Assembly (NCBI GenBank): GCA_008704415.1
Contig: VXIS01000209.1
Location: forward strand, 1 to 64,000
Direction: 5' to 3'
Length of the DNA stretch: 64,000 nucleotides
Origin: Sphaerosporella brunnea
Lineage: Eukaryota > Ascomycota > Pezizomycetes > Pezizales > Pyronemataceae
This document shows, one piece after another, positions 33,237 to 43,673 of the stretch. The translations under genes were made by a program, and so were the position numbers. The stretch's first letter is position 1. Each line of letters opens with the position of its first letter. The notes beneath the pieces are model-generated. The model was not told the origin of the DNA. It searched no databases and saw only the letters and a list, made by a program, of their open reading frames with translations.

Positions 33237-33480
33237 GCGATTTGACCGAAAGCTCCTCCTGCTGCTACTGGTGGGCAGTAAAAGTATTGGGACACCCTGA
33301 TATCGGTCAAATCGCAACCCAGGTCCGCGCTCTTCACTCCAAGAAAACCGTTCCATATCGCCAGGCGTTTTGGTGCAATTCGAAGAATCAAAGACGTATA
33401 TCAAACTCTGCAAGCTACAAGACAATATGCTGCCTGGAGCGAAGTGAAAATGGCAAAAGCAACCCATTAGCTCACCTGCG
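33237..33480 (+). mobile_element. Possible Tc1/mariner remnant
   Basis: GGTGGGCAGTAAAAGTATTG at 33270-33289, continuing GGGACACCC, resembles Tc1-type terminal repeats, which commonly include AAAAGTATTGGGACAC. Downstream a plus-strand frame reads HIARRFGAIRRIKDVYQTLQ, similar to the helix-turn-helix of Tc1 transposases. Perfect 13-bp inverted arms (GCGATTTGACCGA) at 33237-33249 and 33303-33315 bracket the terminus. The rest is not recognisable, and no opposite end is seen. Confidence 0.4.
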
Positions 33481-33499
33481 AAAACCAGCACGAACGAGC

Positions 33500-36055
33500 A
33501 TACCTAGGTAAGGAGAGAAAGAGCTCACCTTGAAGTGGGCAGCAAACCAGGCATAAGACCAATCGCCACAGGTGTGGTCAATGCACCACTTCATGCTCTT
33601 TGGAAGCCTTACAATCTCGGTGTTGATCTCCTCAATAGTGATTATATAGCATTCCTCCCTGAGAACAGTTTGCATCTTGTCGGCGGCAAAAAGTCGTCTG
33701 ATTGCCTCTCGTCTGCAGCCATTGATTGCAGGTTGTTGGTAGCGCGGTGCTGGATTGTTTGCAGAGAAAAGGTGGGGGTCGCTGCAGGGTGATTTCTCTG
33801 CGTTCCCTCTAAGCACCTGCAGGTCCAGATTTTGAGGAGTTCCAAGACTGTTGAATTTGATGAGTTTACCACGCCTGCTGATTGCTCACGACCTGGACCT
33901 CGACACAGTTTGACCAACCAGAGGTGATAATAGGCCTGATACACGTGCTGCATGCACTCGAACTGATAAATTGTGTTACTCTCATTGCAAGGCTCGATGT
34001 AGAGTGCGCTGGCAAAGTGTTTTACTCAAGTGATACAACAGCTGGATTTGTCGAGGTTCGTCGATGGCCTATTGCATGATTCAATTGAACTCAACCGAGG
34101 GTAATCTGTCACACGGGCACATGTTTTCAAAGAGGGTAATGAGTTTGCAAATATCATGGACAAGTCCGGGCCACAGTCACCTGTCAGCGACCGCGGCCAG
34201 GAGCCCCCAAAAAAAGCCACCATGGGCTGTCCAAGGTGTAAGGCGGGCTAAGCACGAAGCAGAGGTACCAACCGATGGATTCGTCACCAACGCCCCCCCA
34301 ACATTCCGGACCCTAATTACGCTTTGGCCCGGCCCTCAAGAAGGAGAGCCAACCACTCGCACGCAAATATTTCCCCCTCCTTAGCGGGCATGCGATTAGC
34401 TCCCTGTGGCCCAAGGAAATGCTCCGCAAGCTGTACAACACATTCAAGATCTCCAACTGTGCGGGGCATCAATAGGTGAGTCAGGTGGACGAGTTACCAC
34501 ATGAGTTGGAACGAGTGAGGATGAATTGACCGAGTCATGAGGGCTTGGGATGAGTTGATCTCGAGAGTAGGGGTTGAAGAAGCTCTGGAGCACGCACGAA
34601 TGATGGATAATTTGCTCCTGCGGGGTGCGTCTGCGAGAGTGACAGCGACGCCATGTCAGTTCTCAATCTAAGAACAAAGAATGCAACGGATTGACCATAT
34701 TGATCAACGCGTGGGATGAGGTTAGCCGCTGAATATGACATCCTTAGGGGCCGCCACGGCACTTGGACATAGAAGGCCTGAGGCTTTCAATGATTTGTTA
34801 CTCGACAAGGATGTGATTGACCGGCGTGCACAGCGGGCCTGCTTTGCCACCGCAGCATACCTGAAAGACCAGGAATTTTCGGACCGGCTATGAACAACAC
34901 AGCAATGAGTGCGACAGAAATAGGTCTGAAGAACAGTTGGGGACCCCATTCTTCTCCTCCCATTGCCACGGCTCCCGGATTCTAGGGTACAGTTAAAGGT
35001 GCGATTGAGGCAAATATTTACATACGGAATCGGCCGGCAGTGGATGTGGTGCATGGAGCAGCGTGAGGGCTCACGGGCCGCATTCAAAGTGGAAGGTTCT
35101 GTGACCTGTCAATCTATGAACGACAGCACAATGCAGGGGCATGACGTCTGCGTCAATATCTCAAGCACGCACCCTCTCTGCCTATCAGTGACGTATTGGA
35201 GTGTCGTGTTTTTGCGCCCGCCCCCGGGGCACGCCGACTCCGCCTCCTGAGCTGGCCCCCAAGCATGACCAACAGGACTGCAGTGACGAGCATTGTGCTG
35301 TGTGATCAAAATCAGCCATAAGCTGTAACCGCGTGCTCAATGCCGTGGGTGACAGCCAACCAGCTAACTTAGGGGGGCCAAGCCGGACACGAGGAATTCC
35401 ATGCAGCAGCGACTTCAATAGATTTCTGATCTCAGTCCCAAAGCCAAGTCAATGATGACACCTCGCCTTGAACAATGATTCCGTGCAGCGGATTGACAAG
35501 CTTTTTGATATCTGACAGGAAAGTCGTTGTAAAAATGACAACGATCCCCTGCGTAGCTGCCCACTATGTCGTTGTGCTGCACTATTTCTCGCGCCAGGCC
35601 TTTTATTCCCTCCAACGCCAGGATGTGTACCTCCAACACACCGTCAGCACCGTTGTTATCGGCTATGCTAGAGTACAGCCAGAGCAGCGACACAGCATAC
35701 TCCTCCACCCGGACGGGTGCTTAGCACGCACAGCGGGCCAGTCATAGTTAGATGCGTTGTCGACTGTACGGATACTCCCGTTTGCACGGGCCGTTTAACT
35801 CCACTGTGTATGCGTCTCAGAGGCGAGTGAATAAACGCAGCTGCTTCATTGTTTGTAAAGGCCCGCTCTTGATACCGCGACAAATTGTTAGTCCGGGGCA
35901 ACTTCGGTGAGGTTTTGAGTTGTGATCACACGCTCGTTGTTTGTGGTCCACGCTCCGCCAGCACCTAATAGCCTTAGTATTCGTAGCTCCCAATGCACTC
36001 GGATGCAACTCGCAGACACTGCTTTGATTAAGACTGCACAAAACTTCGATACTCG
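33500..36055. other. No supported gene
   Basis: Short ORFs on both strands with no recognisable product. Confidence 0.45.
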
Positions 36056-36880
36056 AGCTCTCCAGTCCAAAGCTAGCGAATGAATAGAGTGAATCGAGGG
36101 AGCCAATAGCAGGGTCGTGCAGACAACGAAGGGAGTCAATAAAAGTGACATAGAGTCAATTAAGGCAGTCAATAAAAAGGTCAGATGTGAATTACGGGAG
36201 TCAATGCAACTATCATGGAGTTGATTAAGGGAGCCAATACAGAAGTCAGGAAGCCGATTATGGGAGTCAACCAAACAGCCACGGCAGCCAATGGCGGGAG
36301 TCGATGACGGTGTCATGGACTGAGTGAAGAGGAGGAGTCGATCCGGCGAGAGCTGACGGAGTGGTCATGCAGGGTCTTTATTGTCGATTGGGGAGTCAAC
36401 GAAGCCAATCAACTGGAACTGAGCGATCAAGAGTCAGGGCAATCGTTTGGAATTGATGCTGTTCCAGTCCCTTCGGCGGTTGGTGACTCCGGCACATCAA
36501 CTGCATGAGAGAGTAGCGGCAGGAAGCACGGGCCATGGGGTGAACGGGTTCAACCGAATATGTAATGGAGTCATAGTGTTTTGTGACGCGTGCCGCGTGG
36601 CTCTGCTGGACCAACCGGCTGAGCGCCCAACCACAGGACGGTGGAGTTATGGCGATAAACGTTTTGGAGGAACCCGCCCAGGGAGTGACGATCGGTGAAG
36701 GCAATGTAACGAGGCAATTAAGGGCGCTCATAAATGCAATGTGGAGTCAATCAAGAGGGTCAATATATGAGTTTTGGGTTAATCATGTCCGTTGATGGAG
36801 TGAATCGGCCGAGCCAAAAGGAGTTCAAGGAGTAGATTCAAGGGGCTCGATGGAGTCAATCGAATGAATCTACAGTGTCA
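36056..36880. repeat. Degenerate GGAGTCAAT interspersed repeats
   Basis: The nonamer GGAGTCAAT or a close variant (GGAGCCAAT, GAGTCGAT, GGAGTCAAC) recurs roughly every 18-25 bases at 36060-36440 and again at 36740-36870, in one orientation. An unrelated stretch interrupts. It looks like an old, mutated minisatellite. It contains TGACTC, the core of AP-1/Gcn4-type sites, on the minus strand, but a regulatory role is only a guess. Confidence 0.6.
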
Positions 36881-37263
36881 CTCTCAGGGTTTGATGAAAG
36901 GTGCTAAGTCGATTGTCGAGGCATGTGGCGAGGAAGCCGACAACAGACTCCACCGGATCATGTTCTCGAGGTTACTGTACCAGGTGATCAAGCGGGGCCT
37001 TCGAGGGAAACCCTACCCTGCTGTACCAACCGACACAGCGCGGGCGAGGTTGTCACAGCAACTACATATGTACCAACATCGACTCAGCAGCTCGAATATG
37101 CGTAAATACATGAAACGGCGGTCTAGGAGGTAACCACACTGCATGGGCAGTTAGACTGCGAGCTAGTAGGACGGAGCAGCACCAAGGGACAGGCCTTGAG
37201 CCTCTGAGGGCGAGAGATGGGGATAGCGCTGGCAGCCCGGAGGCCGAGTCTCAGGCTCTTGGC

Positions 37264-37277
37264 CGGCCCCTATAAAA
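37264..37277 (+). promoter_or_regulatory. TATA-box core promoter candidate
   Basis: CTATAAAAGG inside a GC-rich region. About 30 bp downstream is a pyrimidine-rich stretch (37300-37370) suited to a transcription start. No clear ORF follows, so it may belong to an old LTR or a non-coding transcript. Confidence 0.45.
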
Positions 37278-37279
37278 GG

Positions 37280-38088
37280 GCCCGTCTGGTCAATTCCTCG
37301 ACGGTCCTCCAGATCGCCAGCACCGCACCTCGTCTTCACTCCTCTGTTCTTTTCCCACCCGCCACAACGGCCTGGACCATCTCCCTGTAGCTCTGCCCAC
37401 GGGCGAGGCTGGGAGGAGTTCAGCCCGGCACTGGGCTACGGGGCTGGGCTGAGGGCTGGCTTAGACCTCCCGAAGCTCAGCCTCCAGACCCGGTTTTGCC
37501 AAGCTAGGGGCAACCTTTGCAGACGTGTGGTTCAGGTTTAAGGTGGATGGCTTTCGGTTTTTTTGTATGGCTCCTTTCTCTCGATGTTTGGTCTTTCTTC
37601 TGGTTGTTTTCTTAGTACTGTGTTTTGTTTTCCCTCCCCGCTGCGGAGAATAGACTAGATTTAGGCATACAGGACGGTAAGAATCCAAGTGCCGACTGTC
37701 AGAGTTGTAATTCCACATCAAAGCACCTCCAATGAAGCAAGGCCGTCAGAGGGCAAAAGTCCAGATTGCGGACAAGTGTATATACACAGCAGAATACGCA
37801 AAGCTTCATACCTACTGTGTTCTGATCGCGTCCAATCGGCTGGCAGTTTCGTTGCAGACCAAGTCGATGCAGGTTGCCATGACGATGAGTGAGTCAAAGG
37901 GGGTTTTGGATTGGAACGGACGGGGCTGGCTGCATTTCCATGGCGAGACGGAGGAGATACGCAGCTTTCCTCTTGCGGTGAAGAATTACACAATTGAAGG
38001 CTCACGTTCGAACATCGGGGAGCACCTGCTGCTCAGGAATTCTGCCCCGCAGGTTGAATTGATTATACTATATGTGAAGCTTAAGAAA
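37280..38088. other. No supported gene
   Basis: Pyrimidine-rich, then T-rich (37550-37640). No recognised protein, though a 133-codon plus ORF runs 37732-38133. Confidence 0.4.
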
Positions 38089-38577
38089 CTAACCCCACCC
38101 CCGACTGACATTTTTGCTGTGACCTATGGCTAGACGACACATTTTCCACCAACAGTTTGTGCAGTATGTCGAGTTGCTGCCCTCCTGGTGCATGTTGCTA
38201 TCGAATTGGCACCTGCAACACGTCCACCACAAGCACCCTGTCAATGTGCTGGGTCGTTGGCCACTTGTGCGGTCTTGGAGTGTGCACATTGTGTGTTTTG
38301 ACAGCACGGTAATCGAGTTATAGGCGTTATTTGAGGTATTGTGGAGATGTCCACGATCGCAGGCAAGACAGTGTGCAATGATATCCTCGCTACTGGCCTT
38401 AGTATGACTATTCCTCATTTTACACGCGTTTTGTATCCGTGAGGGTATGTCTAACCGTAGCAGGTTTCCTGTAACGGTTACTTTTTTCCATGCCCCACTT
38501 AAGATTCTACGTGTTTCCATGACACCGGTCCTCATAGACGTGTCGAGACGCCACTGAGGGAGATACAATGCTTTCAT
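38089..38577 (-). CDS. Uncharacterised Cys-containing ORF
   Basis: 162 residues from an ATG at 38577, not recognised. Cysteine clusters lie near the C terminus (CLWWTCCRC and CTNCWWKMC), which could bind metal or be chance. It is the longest clean ORF in the neighbourhood, with no visible intron, promoter or domain. It may be spurious. Confidence 0.25.
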   Translation of the reverse strand: MKALYLPQWRLDTSMRTGVMETRRILSGAWKKVTVTGNLLRLDIPSRIQNACKMRNSHTKASSEDIIAHCLACDRGHLHNTSNNAYNSITVLSKHTMCTLQDRTSGQRPSTLTGCLWWTCCRCQFDSNMHQEGSNSTYCTNCWWKMCRLAIGHSKNVSRGWG

Positions 38578-38983
38578 TCTGATCTATGTTGGCTCGCATA
38601 GGCCAGGAATGCGGGGCGCATCCACAAACGTTGCTAGGGAGGCCGCGGCATGCATCAATTCGCACAGTGGATAATTGCGTTATCGAACTGGCGCCCGTCT
38701 AAATCCGTATGCAGCTTTTTCCTCCGCCCGGCTCCTTCGAGAATGCTGCTTTACAGGCCATAGGCAAAGGTGCTGATCATACTTTCCAGACCGTTCCACT
38801 TTGCCCGCAGTTCGTTCCGTACCGTAGCTAGAGCATCATGCTTTCCCGTTGCATGTGGTGATCAGGACTACCCGAATCGCATGGACCACGGTTAACTGCC
38901 TGTATCCACTGTGACGCCTCTGCAGCACGTTGTGGTGGCATGAGTGGTTGACGCTATGCCTTTCCGACTGGCATGGTGCAGGC

Positions 38984-39407
38984 CAGTGTTCTCAGTAGCC
39001 AGCCCAAACAGCCGGGCGGGGGGGCCGGCTGCTTTAAGCAGCCAGCCCGGCGGGCTTTTTGCATCAGCCCAAACGGCCCAGCCTGCTTTCGGGCCAGCCC
39101 GGCTGCCAGAGCTTTGAGTGATCTCCGGTGAAGACCGGCCACTGCAAGTGGCGGGGTTCAATCGGCGCCGATAGACTTATCAAGATCTGTGGTGTTATAG
39201 TAAAGTCCTATCTAGTGATTTCCTCCTCGTCATCATTTTACACGGCGAACATCTTCATGTACTTTTCATTTCATAGCAGTAGTTTACATCACGGTGGTCG
39301 TATTCGTCGTCATTGTGGGCTGCAGCCCAAACAGCCGGGCGGGCTTTTTGATCAGCCCACATCCGCCCAACGCAGCCGGCCGGGCGGGCTGGCTGTCGAG
39401 AACACTG
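38984..39407. mobile_element. hAT-type MITE, family A, copy 1
   Basis: 424 bp with terminal inverted repeats CAGTGTTCTC...GAGAACACTG and an exact 8-bp target duplication GTGCAGGC at 38976-38983 and 39408-39415. Both ends continue into GC-rich palindromic blocks built from CAGCCCGGCGGGCTG. The centre (39130-39290) is non-coding. CAGTG-type ends and 8-bp duplications are hAT hallmarks. It encodes no transposase. Confidence 0.9.
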
Positions 39408-39697
39408 GTGCAGGCAGCTTTGAGCCGATCCGTCGCTGAGAATTTCCGTGACTTTGATACCGTGCGGAGGGCACATAAAGTGGTTGAAGCCCGCGAAGTG
39501 GTGGGGACCCTGGACAGAAAAAGGGAATCAATTTTATGTAAACCTGTCGTCATGCCTCCATCGCCGCCGCGACCGCCCCCATTCTTGCTGCCCCCACCGA
39601 GTCTGCAAGGCTGAAACAGCGTCAGCGATTATTTATGTAAACAATTAGAATATCGTGGCCGCATACCCACGGTGAGAATCTCAACTATCTTCTATCT

Positions 39698-40027
39698 TCA
39701 CACCCGAGGCCATGTTTGCTGTCTAGTTTGGCCTCTAAACCCCGGTTCATAGACTCCAGTTGGTGGAGGTTGTTCTGGTAATGGCGTTGCTTCCGATTCT
39801 GAGCCAGAGTCTGCACCATTGTGGACTTGAAGCGTGTTGAGGTAGGTCTGTAGGGATTTATGCATGACCTCCCGCCCACAGTCGGCCTCTTTTGCCTTGT
39901 CGTCCTCTTTTGCCTCTCCTTCGTTCTCCACCTCATCCGGAAACACTGGCTCGGCGATTTGCTGTGACTCAGCCTCAGCTTCAGCCCCAGCCAGAAGCCT
40001 GCGCGTTCTGTTTTTTGTTTTAATCAT
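39698..40027 (-). CDS. Acidic disordered ORF of unknown function
   Basis: 109 residues rich in Glu/Ala/Asp. Its ATG lies inside the LINE tail (ATGATTAAAAC), so the start is provided by the LINE insertion. The remainder could be the end of an older gene into which the LINE inserted on the same strand, or chance. No domain seen. Confidence 0.3.
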   Translation of the reverse strand: MIKTKNRTRRLLAGAEAEAESQQIAEPVFPDEVENEGEAKEDDKAKEADCGREVMHKSLQTYLNTLQVHNGADSGSESEATPLPEQPPPTGVYEPGFRGQTRQQTWPRV

Positions 40028-40596
40028 GTTGCATTCGACCGCTTGCGGTTATGGCATGTAAATACAGAGTCACCTCCAAGCACCAGTCCTACTCTGGGGC
40101 CCGCTCCTGCGAAGAAAATAATCTAGGAAATCGTACTCATAATATATCGCACCAGTCTTAATCGGCCGCGCTCGGCCAGGTTGCCACGCTCGTGCTGCCC
40201 AAAAAGGCCATTACCGCCTCTGTACAGCAATCGTCTGCCAGAAAATCCTTCACCGATGTGTTTGTCTTCCGTCTCTTCTTTCCTTCCTTTTGGGTACCCT
40301 TCGCTACCGTTCTCCACAACACTTGTTGCTCTTTACGCCATCTCCGACATGTCTTGAGCAGTAGTCTGAGTTGGCTTGAGGCGGCAGAACCAGCCTTTGT
40401 CATCCGGGCGTCGGCCGGTCTTGTGCAGGTAAGGGGCAAGACCCTTGTGGTTGTGAATAGCTGTAGCTTGTCGTGAAATCATAGTCCTTTTGCTCGGTCT
40501 CGTCATTGCTGTTAATGGCTGCGGCTGTGGCTGGCTGCGGCTGTGTGTATGGTGCAGGTAGCTATAAACCTGGTCGTCGGAGATTGACGACCACAA
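40009..40596 (-). mobile_element. 5'-truncated Tad-like LINE fragment
   Basis: On the minus strand 40596-40158 encodes the end of a LINE ORF2. LAPYLHKTGRRPDDKGWFC and a QTTAQ/CRRWRKEQQVLW block match the post-RNase H zinc region of fungal Tad-clade LINEs. VKDFLADDCCTEAVMAFL matches the usual ORF2 C terminus. A frameshift near 40360 separates the two blocks. A short 3' UTR with hairpin and A-rich end (40009-40060) follows. Only about the last 150 codons remain. Confidence 0.75.
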
Positions 40597-40599
40597 TCA

Positions 40600-41084
40600 A
40601 TGCCGGTATTCCCGCGTCCGAATTCAGATCAAAACAAGCGTTGAGCACCTAAGGCAGATACACTCTACAACCCAACGATTTCCATTCCACTGCTGTTTCT
40701 GTACTTGCGTGCTGCTTATTTTCAACGAAAATATCCGTGCGACGACCAGGTTTTTAGCTTCCTGCACCATAGTTTGGGGCAGCCAACAGCTGAAAAAAAA
40801 AAATGGCAAATTCACCATGACTAAAACACTGAGCTGTGCAGCTGGCCATAGCAAGGCCGTCGCGATTTTGCATGGTCCAAGCTCTCGTCGGGCACCTTCT
40901 ATAACATCACAAGATTGCTACTCAATTCCCAAAGCTTCATCGCATTCGCAGTTCCAACAGCCCTGCCACATTCATTGTGTCTTGGTGCCAGAAACCACCA
41001 GATAATCCTTCAGGTGTTTCCCTGAACCGTGTCATTAGTCACCTACATCATTCCAGGCCGCGGGGCAGGGGGGGGAAGAGGTCC
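40600..41084. other. No supported gene
   Basis: No recognisable coding. A run of A at 40794-40803. Confidence 0.45.
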
Positions 41085-41780
41085 TTACCGCTCAGAATTA
41101 CCCTTACACAAGCCCGGGTAGATTTCCTCCCAAGCAAGTTGGACGTGAGTCCAATCGTCCGCACCACCAGCCTTCAGCGGGAATGCCGCTATCAGTGGGT
41201 GGCTATCCTTGGTGGTGATTTCGAAGGTCACCAATTCCCAATCCATGTGAGTAACCGCTCTCAGCGCGTCCAGCACCCCCTGCCATAAAGTGGTATGTGC
41301 ACCTTCATCTTGACCGGGAACGGAATATCTCGCCCACGAGGTGGCTCGAGAGGGTCTCTGCAGCGATCCCCTGGCAAGTCTCCAGGAGAAGGGTGAACCA
41401 TCCCCCGAGTACTCAGCATCGGGCATAGGGGATGGTTGTTGTCCCTTTCGGGCGGCCGCTGGGCCTCTTGGCCAGGCGGGGCCGCATGCTTTGGTTGGTT
41501 GCTTGATGGCGGTGCCTTTTTGAAATACCGACGAGCGAACAAACCTGACGCAGTTGCCGATTGCGCCGGCGTCTGCGGCGAGGAGTGGGGTTGCTGGCTG
41601 TGGCAGCGGGTGCATTAGGGGAGGGCGTGCGGGAGAGAGGCCGTGCTTGGAGGTCGAGTCATCGATGTCGTGCGTCGTGGCCTCCCTGAGCTTTGAAATC
41701 AACGGGCAAGTGCATCCGTGGGCTGTGAGGGAACGGCCGAAGTTTCTTGTTGCCCGGGAGGTGGCGGCTCCTGATGCCAC
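41085..41780 (-). CDS. Uncharacterised ORF downstream of the minisatellite
   Basis: 231 codons, not recognised. There is no ATG at the 5' end (the frame starts with GTG and is continuous with the minisatellite), so it is likely an exon of a longer gene. The last 80 residues look globular (GVLDALRAVTHMDWELVTF, then DDWTHVQLAWEEIYPG). It may belong with the minus-strand repeats at 41800-42908 and even the gene at 44339, as one multi-exon locus broken by the solo LTR. Confidence 0.35.
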   Translation of the reverse strand: MASGAATSRATRNFGRSLTAHGCTCPLISKLREATTHDIDDSTSKHGLSPARPPLMHPLPQPATPLLAADAGAIGNCVRFVRSSVFQKGTAIKQPTKACGPAWPRGPAAARKGQQPSPMPDAEYSGDGSPFSWRLARGSLQRPSRATSWARYSVPGQDEGAHTTLWQGVLDALRAVTHMDWELVTFEITTKDSHPLIAAFPLKAGGADDWTHVQLAWEEIYPGLCKGNSER

Positions 41781-41799
41781 TGGCCCACATCTGGACGAC

Positions 41800-42790
41800 G
41801 GCCGAATCCGGCAGCAGCAAGTCCACAGCCGTCATGGTCATCTTCCGAAAGTTCACAGTGACGACAGCCCAATCCGGAACTAGCAACTCCACGGGAGTCA
41901 TGGTCATCTTCCGAAAGTCCAAAGCGACGACGGCCGAATCCGGCACGGCCGTCATGGTCATCTTTCGAAAGTTCACGGCGACGACGGCCGAATCCGGCAC
42001 CAGCAAGTCCACGGCCATCATGGTCATCTTTCGAAAGTTCACGGCGACGACAATCCAATCCGGAACCACTAACTCCACGAGCGTCACAGTCTGTCACGGC
42101 TCAAGGTTAAGGGGTGGCTCGGCGCTAGGGTTAGGGTGTCACGTGACGTGGCCCGCGGTCACGTGACGGGAAAGCATAAATGGCGAGGTTTCACTTGTTT
42201 TTGTTTCTTTTCTTCTTTTCTTCTTTACAGAACGTCTTGTATACTAGCGAACCTAGTAACCTTGCACCACCTTGTCTTGTCTCGTCTTCTTCTTCCTCTT
42301 GTTCTTGTCCTTGTCCTCCTGCCTCCGGTCCTTGCCTCGAAAGCTACGTACCTTGGACGTCTCCTCGTGCCTGTCCCGTTACACAGTCATCATCCGAAAT
42401 TTCATAGTGACGACAATCCAATCCGAAACCACCAACTACACAAGCATCATCGTCATCTTGCAAAAGTTCAAGGCGACGACGGCTAAATCCGGCAGTTCGG
42501 GTTGGTTGATCGATCAAGCGCCATCTTGATCTTCGTTATGGACGTGGGAAGTTTGTTCAAATGGGCTTGCGAGGCGTTGGTGTAACCAGCAAGTCCACGG
42601 CCGTTATGGTCATCTCCCGAAAGTTCAACCCGACGACGGCCGTATCCGGAACGGCCGGCATGCTCATCTTCCGAAAGTTCACGGCGACGATGATCCAATC
42701 CGGAACCATCAACTCCACGAGCGTCATCGTCATCATCCGAAACTTCACGATGACGACGCTCATCGTCATCAGTTTCGTGAGCGTCCAGTT
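41800..42790 (-). repeat. 69-bp coding-length minisatellite, split by a solo LTR
   Basis: Units of about 69 bp (23 codons; one shortened unit of 45 bp) at 41815-42091, 42384-42490 and 42585-42780. In one minus frame the unit reads RRRELSEDDHDGRGLAGAG. Another frame reads NFRKMTMTAVDLLVPDSAVV. Sequence flanking both ends is also duplicated (WASGIRS occurs near 41790 and 42868), so a segment larger than the unit has been copied. A plus-strand ORF at 42561-43157 spans part of it. Coding strand not certain. Confidence 0.75.
42092..42383 (+). repeat. Solo LTR, second copy
   Basis: 292 bp, TGTCACGGC...CCCGTTACA, with target duplication CAGTC at 42087-42091 and 42384-42388. Related to 18507-18787. 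GTCACGTGAC occurs at 42138-42147 and 42158-42167, 20 bp apart against 15 bp in the other copy, followed by CATAAATGG. It interrupts the minisatellite. Confidence 0.93.
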
Positions 42791-42908
42791 CCTCGGGCAA
42801 CTCCAGCACTGGGTCGTATGGCAGGGGCTGAAGCTCCTGGTTGCCACGGTGCTTTTGGCTCCTGATGCCGCTGGCCCAAAACTGTGCTCCGAACCGGTAA
42901 CGATTGTT
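42483..42908 (-). CDS. Open minus frame upstream of and within the minisatellite
   Basis: 142 codons open without ATG: RFGAQFWASGIRS, then PVLELPEELDAHETDDDE, then three repeat units. The first part looks like protein and recurs, diverged, near 41790. It is likely an internal exon of an uncharacterised repetitive protein. It is not assigned to a family. Confidence 0.3.
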   Translation of the reverse strand, partial: NNRYRFGAQFWASGIRSQKHRGNQELQPLPYDPVLELPEELDAHETDDDERRHREVSDDDDDARGVDGSGLDHRRRELSEDEHAGRSGYGRRRVELSGDDHNGRGLAGYTNASQAHLNKLPTSITKIKMALDRSTNPNCRI

Positions 42909-43028
42909 TCAAGCGGCTACAACGCGGAGCCCGGCGAACACATTACGGGACCGGGTGCTCAGCAACAGGAGGTTAAAAGCAACCGTGAGGACCCTAGCCC
43001 ACCAGCTCTGCAAACCAGTCTGCTTGTT

Positions 43029-43050
43029 GGGATGGGAGATCTCCCATCCC
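43029..43050. repeat. 22-bp perfect palindrome
   Basis: Eleven-base arms meet at AGATCT, with no mismatch. It lies in no recognised element. Confidence 0.8.
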
Positions 43051-43673
43051 TGGGCGAAGATGAATTTCATAAGAAGAACATGATACTTCTCCTCGTTCCT
43101 TGCGGGGGCGGCAAGGGTACTCTTGCGCTACTGTCATTCTGCTGGATGCAAGGTTAGCTTTCCCAGGTAGCGGACGACAAACCGATCGACTCACGGGCTT
43201 GGAGGGAGGGGTTTTGGCAATCGTGTTTTTGTTTGTCGCGCGGGTTTTACTGCTGGCCTGTTCGCATGACTGCGATGCGGTTGCTGAGGCAGTCTATTTG
43301 CTCTCGCTTAAATCGCTCCGCTAGATGGGCTGCTGCGCATCGCAGTCCTGTTGGGTCGGCGTCTTTCGCCTTGGGGGGGTTTGCTGGCAAGTGGTGCTGC
43401 GAGATTCAGGTGGTAGTATCGTGCGCTTTTCGCAGGTTTTTTGGTGGTGTCTCGTCCTACAGTGAGATGCGGGGAGCGCGTTGCCGTCGCGATAAACGAC
43501 CGGGCGATGACAAACAGTGCTTCATTGTCGAGCACTCGGCCCACACATTGTGTCAGCAGGCATTCCAACAACGCCAGGTTAATCGCTGCTTCAGGAAAAT
43601 ACCATAGATTCGTAGATTGCGAAACCGCAAAAACATAAAGCAGAGAAAAACAAAAACAAACAAAGAAAGGCAT

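Noticed and set aside
43090..43157. P-loop NTPase (GGGKGT) on the plus strand
   Set aside because: A single short Walker-A-like match at the end of an ORF that reads through the minisatellite. No Walker B or other motifs.
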